A stretch of 7,312 nt of DNA from Rubrobacter sp. (GCA_019247245.1 JAFAPF010000069.1:1-7312); one strand, 5' to 3'. Shown: positions 1 through 5,928, counted from the first letter of the stretch. A program made the numbers and translations. Notes: generated by a model not told the origin, from the letters alone.

Positions 1-214
1 CGACTCCTAGCTCAGCCCAGCCGCCGTGCTGGGTTGGCTTCTCTATCTTGTCGACTATCTTTACCTTGCCTTCCTCGATCTTGGTGACGACGGCCACGTC
101 GTAGGTACCCACGGCGTGCTCGCTGTGGAGTTCCTTCAGCACCTGCAGGTCTGCCTTGGCATCGTCGACGCTCTCGTAGTCGCCGACGAAGACGAGTACG
201 GGGTTTTCGCTCAT
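1..214 (-). CDS. DUF1269 family protein, C-terminal part beyond the window edge
   Basis: The visible 71 residues begin MSENPVLVFVGDYESVDDAK and continue through LKELHSEHAVGTYDVAVVTKIEEGKVKIVDKIEKP to HGGWAELGV. This is the N-terminal beta-alpha-beta part of DUF1269 proteins, which typically continue with a glycine-rich hydrophobic segment that would lie off the left edge. Family function is not established; members are often annotated as membrane or stress-associated proteins. The ATG at 214 is supported by a GAGGAA ribosome site at 221-226 with a 6-nt gap. No stop codon is reached in the window, so the gene is cut by the window and is not necessarily broken. The assignment rests on family resemblance of the N-terminus, so the family is fairly secure and any role is not. 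Confidence 0.75.
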   Translation of the reverse strand, partial: MSENPVLVFVGDYESVDDAKADLQVLKELHSEHAVGTYDVAVVTKIEEGKVKIVDKIEKPTQHGGWAELGV

Positions 215-617
215 CTTCGTTTCCTCGTTTCTGTGCTGTATCTAGAGGCTACACTGGCTGCTCTTCTCAAAGAGAGCTAGTCCATCCAAGCAACCGAGCC
301 TGCTTCACAATGCGCAAAATACGGTTAGTAGAGTCTCGTACAAACGCGGTTATGTATGTACCTCGGTACACTATGTGTCATAGCGCACCGAGCCAACCAA
401 AGGGCTTGTGCTAGAAGACGGGCTTCCGGGAAGCACTTACTTTAGGCAACTCAGAAGTGGGATCAGAGTGTCTCATAAAGGATCCTTTATGAGACACTCC
501 TCAGGATGATGGATAACGCTCCCTCCTTTAGTCGGAGAGTGTATTAGAGCGTGAATTCTCATAAGTAATCGTCTTGTGTAACACGCCCTGCCATCTTAGC
601 TCTTGAGGGTTACATGA
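215..617. other. gene-free stretch upstream of the DUF1269 gene
   Basis: No convincing coding region is seen on either strand. It should hold the promoter of the leftward DUF1269 gene, but I cannot pick one with confidence. A candidate on the minus strand is TTGTAC, 16 nt, TATTTT, in about 316-343. An imperfect operator-like dyad, TGTACC TC GGTACA, lies at 357-370, and a small hairpin GCTTC CGG GAAGC at 422-434. The dominant structure is the 34-bp palindrome listed separately. Confidence 0.5.
466..499. repeat. perfect 34-bp palindrome
   Basis: The two 17-nt arms are exact reverse complements with no loop: the left arm reads GAGTGTCTCATAAAGGA and the centre is GATC. There is no T run after it on either strand, so it is not a typical intrinsic terminator. 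It could be an operator, a cruciform site, or two transposon end repeats joined head to head after loss of the element body. The 4 nt flanking it (ATCA left, CTCA right) match at three positions, which is too weak to call a target duplication. Confidence 0.9.
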
Positions 618-872
618 GCCGACGTCGCTCAGTGGAAGGCGGTGTTAAACAACCCAGAGTTGGAGAAAATCCGGCAGGAGCATATCCTGTACGTTACCGG
701 CACGTGTCGTGCTGCCGACGACCCACCCACCGTGATAGTGGTGATGGAAATGGAAAATTTGAAGCGCGCAAGGGAGTTTGCGCAGTCGAACACACTGTCC
801 GAAGCCCGAAGGAAAGCCAGCGCTATAGGTTTGCCTGAAGGCGTCTGGTATGACGAGAGCAGAGTGACATGA
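618..872 (+). pseudogene. 5'-truncated small cyclase/monooxygenase-like protein
   Basis: Reading in frame from just after a TGA at 615-617 gives ADVAQWKAVLNNPELEKIRQ, then EHILYVTGTCRAADDPPTVIVVMEMENLKRAREFAQSNTLSEARRKA and so on to a TGA at 870-872. I recognise the pattern of small (about 90-100 residue) ferredoxin-fold proteins often annotated as cyclase or antibiotic-monooxygenase-like, with motifs such as DxxxWK, ADDPN.V.V and KAREFAQS.xLREA. The usual first 10 or so residues, a beta strand leading into DxxxWK, are absent: a stop sits right before them. The only in-frame start is GTG at 642, preceded by GGAAGG, but it would remove the conserved DVAQWK strand-helix. I therefore read this as a gene that lost its 5' end, though a short functional 76-residue product from 642 is possible. 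No partner gene is adjacent. Confidence 0.5.
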
Positions 873-982
873 GACATCCTTCTGTACATGGGATCCTTCT
901 AGCATCGGTTGCATCGATAGTTCCGGCCCGTTGCCGTGGGGGTTGTGGGTAGAGCCACAGGAGCGGGATTAGCATGTATTAC

Positions 983-1128
983 AAACGACCCAGCCTGTCG
1001 AAAAAGTCGTTATCGCACCAATCTGTGCTCTCGAAAGAGGTCCAAAACACTACAAACCTAGGGTTTAAACCTCCTGAACGGAGGTCAGAAAACACCACAA
1101 AGGTGTTTTTCAACAGGCTGGGTCGTTT
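983..1128. mobile_element. 146-bp MITE-like element with 23-bp terminal inverted repeats
   Basis: The left end (983-1005) and right end (1106-1128) are inverted copies matching at 22 of 23 positions; the core is ACCCAGCCTGT(C/T)GAAAAA. The interior contains no gene but is itself full of dyads: AAACC TAG GGTTT at 1054-1066, ACCTCC/GGAGGT at 1069-1085, and AAAACACC/GGTGTTTT at 1089-1109. The ends with CAGCCTGTTGAAAAA resemble ends of IS1182- or IS5-type transposons as I remember them, so a non-autonomous derivative mobilised in trans is the likely explanation. I cannot see a clear target duplication, which leaves the exact boundaries uncertain by a few bases. Lying downstream of the leftward DUF1259 gene and the truncated rightward fragment, it could also act as a transcript-end hairpin. 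Confidence 0.72.
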
Positions 1129-1254
1129 TTGGCCTACGGTGAGAGAGCCTGTGTTAAGAGAATAGGTTGCCGCTTCTAAGGGCTTCTTGGAAACGCGAGG
1201 CTGCTAGCAGAGAAGAATGTTTTGCGTACCTGACTATCCTTTATTTCTAGAGAG

Positions 1255-2202
1255 TTACCCCCCAGCGGAGGATTTGCCCACACTCATTTGATCGAGTGCC
1301 GCCCTCAACCCTTGCCCAAGCTTCTGTGCATCGTCATTTCCCCAAAAATGCATGAAGAAAAGGCGTGGTTCTTCGTCTATGAGATGGTTGTGCACCGATA
1401 CTACCTGGATGTCGTTGTCACGCAGAGCTTGAGCCACTGGGTTGATCTCATCCGCGGTCATAAGAAGCTCACCATTTGTTGCCGCTTTGCCGCCGCTTGT
1501 AGGCTGGAAGAAGAGCGCCGATGAGCCCGCTGCTTCCATCTCCGGAGGAATCGTCGCAGCCGTCGAGGTGTCTACAATCGTTCCTCCGTAGGGGATGATG
1601 TACTTGTAGACACCACCTTCGGTCTGGCCTTGATAACCCATGATCTGATCAAGCTGGTGGGTGTCAAACCCTAGGTTCTTGGAGGCAGATTCTTCAGCAG
1701 ACTCTCTTAGAGGGGTCCCAGTCTTATCGAGTGCAGAACGCAGTGCTTTTGCGGCTTGTGTTGGATCTGCGTGGCTATGGACGTGCAGCCACCAGATGCG
1801 CGGAGACTCATCGCGCATGTGCTTGTGCAGCGCTGTCATCTCGATACCGCCCTGCTCAAGCTGCGTTATCACCGGATCCACTTCGTCTTCGGTGAGCACT
1901 ACCTCACCCATCATCATAGCCATACCGTTGTCTACCTCCTGAAAATAAATCTCTGTGCCTAGATCGAGCGAGGGGTCTAGCTTGACGTTTTGGGAGGTTA
2001 CCTGAAGATCACTGCGGGGAAACGTCGCCTCGTAGACGCCGTTTCCTTTGGATTCGAGGTCTTTGCCTAAAGCATCTCCCACCGCCGTCCAGTCAACTGA
2101 AGAGCTCTGTGGCTTTAGGCCACTCCACACGCCTAGCCCCACAAGCGCTATGATGAGGAGCCCACTCACCAAGCCCATAAGAAGTAAGGTTCGCCTGTTC
2201 AA
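1255..2202 (-). CDS. membrane-anchored protein with two DUF1259 (LppY/LpqO-type) domains
   Basis: The 315-residue product starts with MNRR and a hydrophobic segment (about residues 6-27, LLLMGLVSGLLIIALVGLGVW), with no lipobox cysteine. This suggests an uncleaved anchor or a signal peptide with the body outside the cytoplasm. Two homologous domains follow. The first (about 36-165) has the histidine-rich signature LHKHMRDESPRIWWLHVHSH at 125-144. The second (about 176-308) has VHNHLIDEEPRLFFMHFWG at 270-288, with fewer histidines. Both contain the E-x3-T-x-DE(V/I)xPV pattern and match DUF1259, known from mycobacterial LppY and LpqO. The biochemical role is unknown; the clustered histidines suggest metal or ligand binding, which is inference. 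The start is TTG at 2202, chosen because a very strong AGGAGG sits 8 nt upstream. The gene stands alone. Confidence 0.85.
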   Translation of the reverse strand: MNRRTLLLMGLVSGLLIIALVGLGVWSGLKPQSSSVDWTAVGDALGKDLESKGNGVYEATFPRSDLQVTSQNVKLDPSLDLGTEIYFQEVDNGMAMMMGEVVLTEDEVDPVITQLEQGGIEMTALHKHMRDESPRIWWLHVHSHADPTQAAKALRSALDKTGTPLRESAEESASKNLGFDTHQLDQIMGYQGQTEGGVYKYIIPYGGTIVDTSTAATIPPEMEAAGSSALFFQPTSGGKAATNGELLMTADEINPVAQALRDNDIQVVSVHNHLIDEEPRLFFMHFWGNDDAQKLGQGLRAALDQMSVGKSSAGG

Positions 2203-2210
2203 CTCGATAC

Positions 2211-2220
2211 TCCTCCTCCT
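2211..2220 (-). promoter_or_regulatory. ribosome binding site fixing the TTG start of the DUF1259 gene
   Basis: On the minus strand the sequence reads AGGAGGAGGA, followed by 8 nt and then TTG at 2202-2200. The first residues from this TTG form a normal positively charged N-terminus before the membrane segment, so this start is well supported. Confidence 0.8.
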
Positions 2221-2686
2221 AAGAGAGCGGTATATGAAGCAGCGTTCTAGTAGTGCTTACCGGAGTAATAATGCACCTGTTGAAGGTGAGCAGCAAGTAA
2301 TCATGTCTGCTCCTCGTCTAATCTTAAATTCTTAGTCTCTCTTGTCACTATCCGTAACGCAAGGGATGATGAGTAAAGAGGGGCCTGGCTGACAGCAACG
2401 GAGGGAAGATTAGGAACCGGCCTTCGAGATAGACAACCCAGGCTTGCGGTGGCATCGAGGTGTTCACAGCACCAAAGGCCGCGTAGCTCCTTAGGACCTC
2501 GTCGCACTGCTTCCTTTACGCCGTGGCTACCTACTATGAGGCCAGCCCCTCTATCTCCAACAGCATCTCTATCACCTCGGCCTCACGCTCTTCGAACGCG
2601 TGGGTGGGAAGGGCGTCAGATTTATGCGTGACGAGGTCCTCAGTTGTCACGCGACAGCCGACGCGGCTTCTAAAGAGCAGTCGCGC
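2221..2686. other. gene-poor stretch between divergent genes; one doubtful 38-codon frame
   Basis: I find no securely coding region. It must hold the leftward promoter of the DUF1259 gene. A weak candidate on the minus strand is TTGCTG, 17 nt, CATTAT around 2266-2295, with a small dyad CACCT/AGGTG (2274-2288) inside its spacer. On the minus strand 2650-2534 a GTG-started frame of 38 residues ends in AFEEREAEVIEMLLEIEGLAS, a plausible amphipathic acidic helix. It has no ribosome site in front, so it may be a remnant or chance. Confidence 0.4.
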
Positions 2687-2734
2687 TAGAATAGAGGAGA
2701 CATGAAGCACCCTTACTAGAATGCAGGAGACATG
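2687..2734 (+). promoter_or_regulatory. duplicated TAGAAT...AGGAGACATG start region
   Basis: An 18-nt block, TAGAAT(AG/GC)AGGAGACATG, occurs at 2687-2704 and again at 2717-2734, 16 of 18 identical and offset by exactly 30 nt. TAGAAT differs by one base from the -10 consensus and lies 9 nt before each ATG, the geometry of leaderless transcription common in Actinobacteria. The first ATG opens a 5-codon frame, MKHPY, closed by TAG and in phase with the second ATG, which starts the GNAT gene. The GGAG in each copy sits only 2 nt from its ATG, too close for a normal ribosome site. No good -35 element is visible for either copy, so the promoter call is tentative; the repeat itself is certain. Confidence 0.5.
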
Positions 2735-3022
2735 CACGCCGAGGTCCGCAACACCCCAACCGAGCATCGTTACGAGGTCTGGGTAGACGGCGAGCTGGCG
2801 GACCACGCTCAGTACACTCTGCGCAAGTCGTGTATCGCCTTCATCCCCACCGAGGTCGACGAGGCCTACGAGGGGCTGGCCCAGGGGGCGCTCGACGATG
2901 CGCGCGCCCAGGGACTGGTGATAATGCCGTTCTGCCCGTTCATCGTGGATTTCATTGAGCGTCACCTCGATCAGTACCGCGATCTTGTAGCCCCTGAGAT
3001 GCTCAGCCCAGTCGGAATATGA
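2732..3022 (+). CDS. YjdJ/NATD1-type short GNAT protein lacking the acetyl-CoA loop
   Basis: The 96-residue protein (RYEVWVDGELADHAQYTLRK...FIPTEVDEAYEGLAQGALDDARAQGL...MPFCPFIVDFIERH) matches the short single-domain GNAT family (Acetyltransf_CG, yeast/plant/human NATD1 type). Family members have a histidine before TEV and then a pyrophosphate-binding loop of the form EGxGxGxxL. Here the histidine is proline (P39), and residues 47-51 run EGLAQ directly into GALDDAR, so about 6 residues (18 nt in frame, at about 2875-2876) are missing just where acetyl-CoA phosphates are held. The cysteine of the CPF motif (C68) is kept. The reading frame is intact, so the protein may be made, but acetyltransferase activity is doubtful. 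It lies 35 nt upstream of the GH15 gene in the same direction, probably co-transcribed. The ATG start sits in the duplicated AGGAGACATG block. Confidence 0.8.
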   Translation: MHAEVRNTPTEHRYEVWVDGELADHAQYTLRKSCIAFIPTEVDEAYEGLAQGALDDARAQGLVIMPFCPFIVDFIERHLDQYRDLVAPEMLSPVGI

Positions 3023-3046
3023 CCCAGGAGCCTCCCATAGAGTAAG

Positions 3047-3060
3047 AAGGAAGCACTATA
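3047..3060 (+). promoter_or_regulatory. ribosome site AAGGA spaced 6 nt from an ATA codon at the GH15 start
   Basis: AAGGA at 3047-3051 is followed by 6 nt and ATA at 3058-3060, exactly where this family's initiator methionine falls ([22 protein letters not shown]). An upstream in-frame TAA at 3043-3045 excludes any earlier start. No ATG, GTG or TTG lies in frame between that stop and GTG at 3118. Confidence 0.75.
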
Positions 3061-4872
3061 GCCTACCAGCCGATAGAGAACTACGGGATCATCGGAGACC
3101 TGCGCACCGCAGCACTCGTGGGAATGGATGGATCGATCGACTGGCTCTGCTTGCCGCGCTTCGACTCACCGAGCGTCTTCGCTGCCATCCTCGATGACGA
3201 GAAAGGCGGGCGTTTCAAGATCGCCCCCATGGGAGACGGGGTCAGCCGTAAGCAGTTCTACTGGCCGGATACTAACATCCTAATCACGAGGTTCTTTACG
3301 CCGAACGGAGTAGGAGAGGTTGTGGACTACATGCCGGTAGCCGGCCAGGCCAATGGCCGCCAGCTGGTTCGGCGCGTCAGGGTCACCCGCGGGTTTATGA
3401 CCTTCCTGGTAGAGTGCTCCCCAGCCTTCGACTACGCTCGACAAGAGCACGAGACCGAGATCACTCCCGACGGTGTTTGCTTTTTCTCACCGCAATTGAA
3501 CCTGGCCCTAGCAACGACGGAGGTTCCTTTAGAGGAACACCACAAAGCGGCCGTAGCAGATTTCACCCTCAAAGAGGACGAGTCGACGGTTTTCGTGCTT
3601 CGGGAAATCGAGCATAGGGACAGATGTGGTCTCTCTGTATCGGAGTCCGAGGAACACAACCTTTTCATGCGGACCGTAGAATACTGGCGCCACTGGCTCT
3701 TCAAGTGCACCTATACGGGCCGCTGGCGCGAGATGGTCTACCGCTCGGCGCTGGTGTTGAAGCTGTTGACGTACGAACCGATGGGTTCGATCGTGGCGGC
3801 CCCCACCTGCAGCCTGCCGGAGGGCATAGGCGGTGAGCGCAACTGGGACTACCGTTACACCTGGATCCGCGACGCTGCCTTCACCCTCTATGGTCTCTTG
3901 CGCATCGGGTTCACCGACGAAGCCGAAGCGTTCATGGGCTGGCTGGAAGCCCGCTACTACGAGCCTAAGCGGAACGGCTTGCTGCAGCTGATGTACGGGA
4001 TAGACGGGCGTCAGGATCTGACCGAGGAGACCCTGGATCACCTTGAGGGCTACAAGGGCTCCAAACCGGTTCGCGTAGGCAACGGTGCTTACGGCCAGCT
4101 ACAGCTCGACATTTACGGCGAGCTAATGGATGCCGTCTACCTCTACAACAAGTACGGGACGGCCATCTCCTACGACCTGTGGATCAAGTTGCACAAGCTC
4201 ATCGACTGGGTCTGTGATAACTGGCACCGCAAGGACGAGGGGATCTGGGAAGTCCGTAGCGGGCGAGGGCACTTCGTGTACTCGAAGCTCATGTGCTGGG
4301 TTGCTTTGGATAGAGCCCTCAGGCTGGCCGATAAACGCTCTTTCCCTGCCGACCGCGAGCGGTGGATAAAGGTGCGAGACGAGATCTACAAAGACATCAT
4401 GGAGAAGGGCTGGAGCCCCGAGCGTAAGGCGTTTGTGCAGACCTATGGCAGCGACACCTTGGACGCGTCGAGCCTGATCATGCCCCTCGTCTTCTTCCTG
4501 TCTCCCAAGGACCCCAGGATGCTCAACACGCTAGCGGCGATCAACCGTTCTCCCAGGGACGGCGGGCTGGTTTCCAACAGCCTTGTGTACCGCTACGACG
4601 TCGAGAAGACATCCGACGGCCTTATGGGAGAGGAGGGTACCTTCAGCCTTTGCACGTTTTGGCTCGTCGAGGCGCTCACGCGCGCGGGAAGGGTTGGGGA
4701 AGCCCGGCTTGTCTTTGAGCAGATGCTGTCCTACGCCAACCACTTGGGGCTCTATGCGGAGGAGGTCGGGCCTAGTGGTGAAGCATTGGGCAACTTCCCG
4801 CAGGCCTTCACGCACCTGACCTTGATCAGCGCCGCCTTCAACCTCGACCGGGCGCTCGGAACCAAGAGGTGA
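3058..4872 (+). CDS. glycoside hydrolase family 15 (glucoamylase or trehalase)
   Basis: The 604-residue frame has an N-terminal trehalase-like domain (about residues 2-200, opening [40 protein letters not shown]) and an (alpha/alpha)6-barrel GH15 domain (about 215-600). Family motifs are intact: [19 protein letters not shown] at 259-277; DEGIWEVR at 393-400, with the likely acid glutamate; [16 protein letters not shown]; and [21 protein letters not shown] from 566, with the likely base glutamate at 568 or 569. These enzymes hydrolyse alpha-glucosidic bonds with inversion; bacterial members with this N-terminus include mycobacterial trehalases as well as glucoamylases, and the substrate cannot be decided here. 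No signal peptide is seen, so it is cytoplasmic. The oddity is the start: conserved residues run back to an ATA at 3058 behind a good ribosome site. The first usual start, GTG at 3118, would remove 20 conserved residues. It follows the GNAT gene by 35 nt. Confidence 0.9.
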   Translation: MAYQPIENYGIIGDLRTAALVGMDGSIDWLCLPRFDSPSVFAAILDDEKGGRFKIAPMGDGVSRKQFYWPDTNILITRFFTPNGVGEVVDYMPVAGQANGRQLVRRVRVTRGFMTFLVECSPAFDYARQEHETEITPDGVCFFSPQLNLALATTEVPLEEHHKAAVADFTLKEDESTVFVLREIEHRDRCGLSVSESEEHNLFMRTVEYWRHWLFKCTYTGRWREMVYRSALVLKLLTYEPMGSIVAAPTCSLPEGIGGERNWDYRYTWIRDAAFTLYGLLRIGFTDEAEAFMGWLEARYYEPKRNGLLQLMYGIDGRQDLTEETLDHLEGYKGSKPVRVGNGAYGQLQLDIYGELMDAVYLYNKYGTAISYDLWIKLHKLIDWVCDNWHRKDEGIWEVRSGRGHFVYSKLMCWVALDRALRLADKRSFPADRERWIKVRDEIYKDIMEKGWSPERKAFVQTYGSDTLDASSLIMPLVFFLSPKDPRMLNTLAAINRSPRDGGLVSNSLVYRYDVEKTSDGLMGEEGTFSLCTFWLVEALTRAGRVGEARLVFEQMLSYANHLGLYAEEVGPSGEALGNFPQAFTHLTLISAAFNLDRALGTKR

Positions 4873-5125
4873 TCGCGTGCTGACCGATGAACCCGGCAAA
4901 ATGACGAAAACGAAGGAGAAGGATAGATCGACGTCTCGGTTCCCCGGTTTCGGTACCTTCTAGTATGGCGCATTGCAGCGATTACGCTCTGAGATGTCTC
5001 GACTGTAGATTGGCAGCAGTAAAAACTAAACTGGAGCAAACACCCACAAATACGGGGTAACTGGCGTCGCCTAAATAAGGAAAGTTCTCGACGCCAGCGA
5101 ACATCCGAGAACATACTTCTCAAGA
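4873..5125. other. gene-free stretch after the GH15 gene, with an orphan ribosome-site-like sequence
   Basis: Nothing here is clearly coding. An AAGGAGAAGG at 4913-4922 has no ATG, GTG or TTG at normal spacing; 8 nt after its AAGGAG comes ATC at 4927, opening a 21-codon frame (IDVSVPRFRYLLVWRIAAITL) that stops at 4990-4992. A GTG-started 28-codon frame at 4877-4963 overlaps this. Either may be the stub of a lost downstream gene of the operon. I see no intrinsic terminator directly after the GH15 stop. Confidence 0.4.
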
Positions 5126-5167
5126 CTACGAATAAGGAGGTCGCAGGTTCGAGTCCCACCGAGTGCG
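5126..5167 (+). pseudogene. 3' half of a tRNA-Arg(ACG) gene, from anticodon loop to discriminator base
   Basis: The 7-nt anticodon loop CTACGAA (anticodon ACG at 5128-5130) is followed by TAAGG, the variable AGGTC, a T-arm GCAGG TTCGAGT CCCAC (5143-5159), the acceptor strand CGAGTGC (5160-5166) and discriminator G (5167). No matching 5' half is present: the 5 nt before the loop (CAAGA) do not pair with TAAGG, and no GCACTCG or D-arm occurs upstream. The T stem has two mismatches (expected CCTGC), and no CCA is encoded. It therefore cannot be a working tRNA. Half-tRNAs of this kind, beginning at the anticodon loop, are typical of attachment sites left by tyrosine-integrase elements; here no integrase is visible, so that origin is inference. 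Confidence 0.7.
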
Positions 5168-5458
5168 CTTTGTGCGTGTGGCAACTCGAGTGAGTATCTT
5201 GAAATCTTAGGAAAACGTTACAGACGTGTCTAAGGTAGATGCCAGGCAAGTGGTCGCGTCTTACTGCGCGACCACTTCTCCCCGAAGATCGCCATCGCCA
5301 ACGCGCCTACCGCCAAAACCGGCTTGATACTCTCACTCTACGCACTTCTAAGAGCTTGGCAATCCCCGGTGGATCGCTACTGTTAAGAATCTCTTATAAG
5401 AGTGGTATGTGATCTACTTACACAAACAGTTAAGAGCTTGTGCTTCTAAGATATAGAA
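5168..5458. other. gene-free stretch between the half-tRNA and the terminator of the small cysteine-rich gene
   Basis: No gene is recognised. Short open frames through 5238-5410 exist on the plus strand but show no family resemblance or ribosome site. Structures inside are the 11-bp hairpin at 5248-5277 and a 12-bp palindrome CTCTTATAAGAG at 5391-5402. Confidence 0.4.
5248..5277. repeat. 11-bp perfect hairpin, terminator-like but lacking a T run
   Basis: Arms AAGTGGTCGCG (5248-5258) and CGCGACCACTT (5267-5277) are exact complements around an 8-nt loop. The stem is GC-rich and stable, but neither strand continues into a T run. It could be an actinobacterial U-less terminator, or a remnant end repeat of a mobile element given the half-tRNA 80 nt away. 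Confidence 0.6.
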
Positions 5459-5485
5459 AGAGGGCGGGGTTAAGCCCTACCCTCT
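5459..5485 (-). terminator. intrinsic terminator of the small cysteine-rich protein gene
   Basis: On the minus strand, AGAGGGTAGGG, loop CTTAA, CCCCGCCCTCT forms an 11-position stem with one mismatch and one G-U pair, followed by TTTCTATAT. It lies 43 nt beyond the stop of the gene ending at 5529, in the right orientation. Confidence 0.7.
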
Positions 5486-5528
5486 GATGCGTGTTGCGTT
5501 CGACGCCTGCTCTTGAGAGGCCGCGTTG

Positions 5529-5822
5529 TCAAACAGGTATTCCGCTCTCCTTCTTCGACCGCCAGTACCGCCAAGGGTGGGCGACTTCGTCTTCGGCCAG
5601 CAGCTGCTCGGCAAGCAGTTCGTCGCGGACGCTCCCTGTACTCCTCGCACCGCATTCGCAGGTGACGATGGAAGTGAGGAGCTTCGATCGATTGAAGGTC
5701 ATCCTGTCTGTGCATCCATCGCACTCAACCACGACCTGCTCAGGACACCATCTGTAGGATCGACCAAGGTTCGTTACTTCTTCGATTTGGTAGTGTGCCG
5801 GGGTGCGCTCGACTATCCTCAA
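5529..5822 (-). CDS. small protein of unknown function with a zinc-ribbon-like cysteine pattern
   Basis: The 97-residue product reads MRIVERTPAHYQIEEVTNLG, then RSYRWCPEQVVVECDGCTDR and later TCECGAR, ending HPWRYWRSKKESGIPV. Cysteines at 34 and 37 (CDGC) and at 55 and 57 (CEC), with 17 residues between the pairs, suggest a small metal-binding knuckle; C26 is extra. I recall short proteins of this layout (VVVECDCG...HPWRY) as uncharacterised proteins of Rubrobacter-type genomes, with no known function. The start is chosen as TTG at 5822, because AAGGAGGT at 5830-5837 lies 7 nt upstream; an in-frame ATG at 5828 is only 1 nt from that site and is less likely. It is a single-gene transcription unit with its own promoter (5899-5928) and terminator (5459-5485), which supports it being expressed. 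Confidence 0.7.
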   Translation of the reverse strand: MRIVERTPAHYQIEEVTNLGRSYRWCPEQVVVECDGCTDRMTFNRSKLLTSIVTCECGARSTGSVRDELLAEQLLAEDEVAHPWRYWRSKKESGIPV

Positions 5823-5898
5823 TACCATCACCTCCTTGCTCTTCTTGTTCTCGTAGCTGCTCTGCCCAAGGCAGGGCCGAGCATCAACACGCGCCAAC

Positions 5899-5928
5899 AT
5901 TTTAGAGTGGTATGTTGTTACAAATCAA
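5899..5928 (-). promoter_or_regulatory. promoter of the small cysteine-rich gene
   Basis: On the minus strand, TTGATT (5928-5923), an 18-nt spacer and TAAAAT (5904-5899) give matches of 4 and 5 out of 6 to the housekeeping consensus. Transcription would begin near 5892, leaving a leader of about 70 nt containing a small hairpin CTGCC/GGCAG (5862-5874). Confidence 0.5.

Noticed and set aside
26..280. Open frame of 84 codons on the plus strand
   Set aside because: It is the antisense of the recognised DUF1269 start and has no family resemblance.
2534..2965. 143-codon minus-strand frame across the GNAT gene
   Set aside because: Most of it is the antisense of the GNAT coding region; only the last 38 codons, outside the gene, are kept as a doubtful frame.
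3529..4041. 170-codon minus-strand frame
   Set aside because: Lies fully inside the GH15 gene, whose motifs are unmistakable; typical shadow frame.
4752..5249. 165-codon minus-strand frame containing SVGLEPATS
   Set aside because: That peptide is the known artefact of translating a tRNA T-arm backwards, here the half tRNA-Arg; the remainder is antisense to GH15 or non-coding.
5391..5402. 12-bp palindrome CTCTTATAAGAG
   Set aside because: Short and A/T-rich; not unusual by chance and not next to a gene start.
5399..5915. 12-nt direct repeat AGAGTGGTATGT at 5399-5410 and 5904-5915 flanking the cysteine-rich gene
   Set aside because: About one 12-nt match is expected by chance in a window this long, and the second copy overlaps the predicted promoter.
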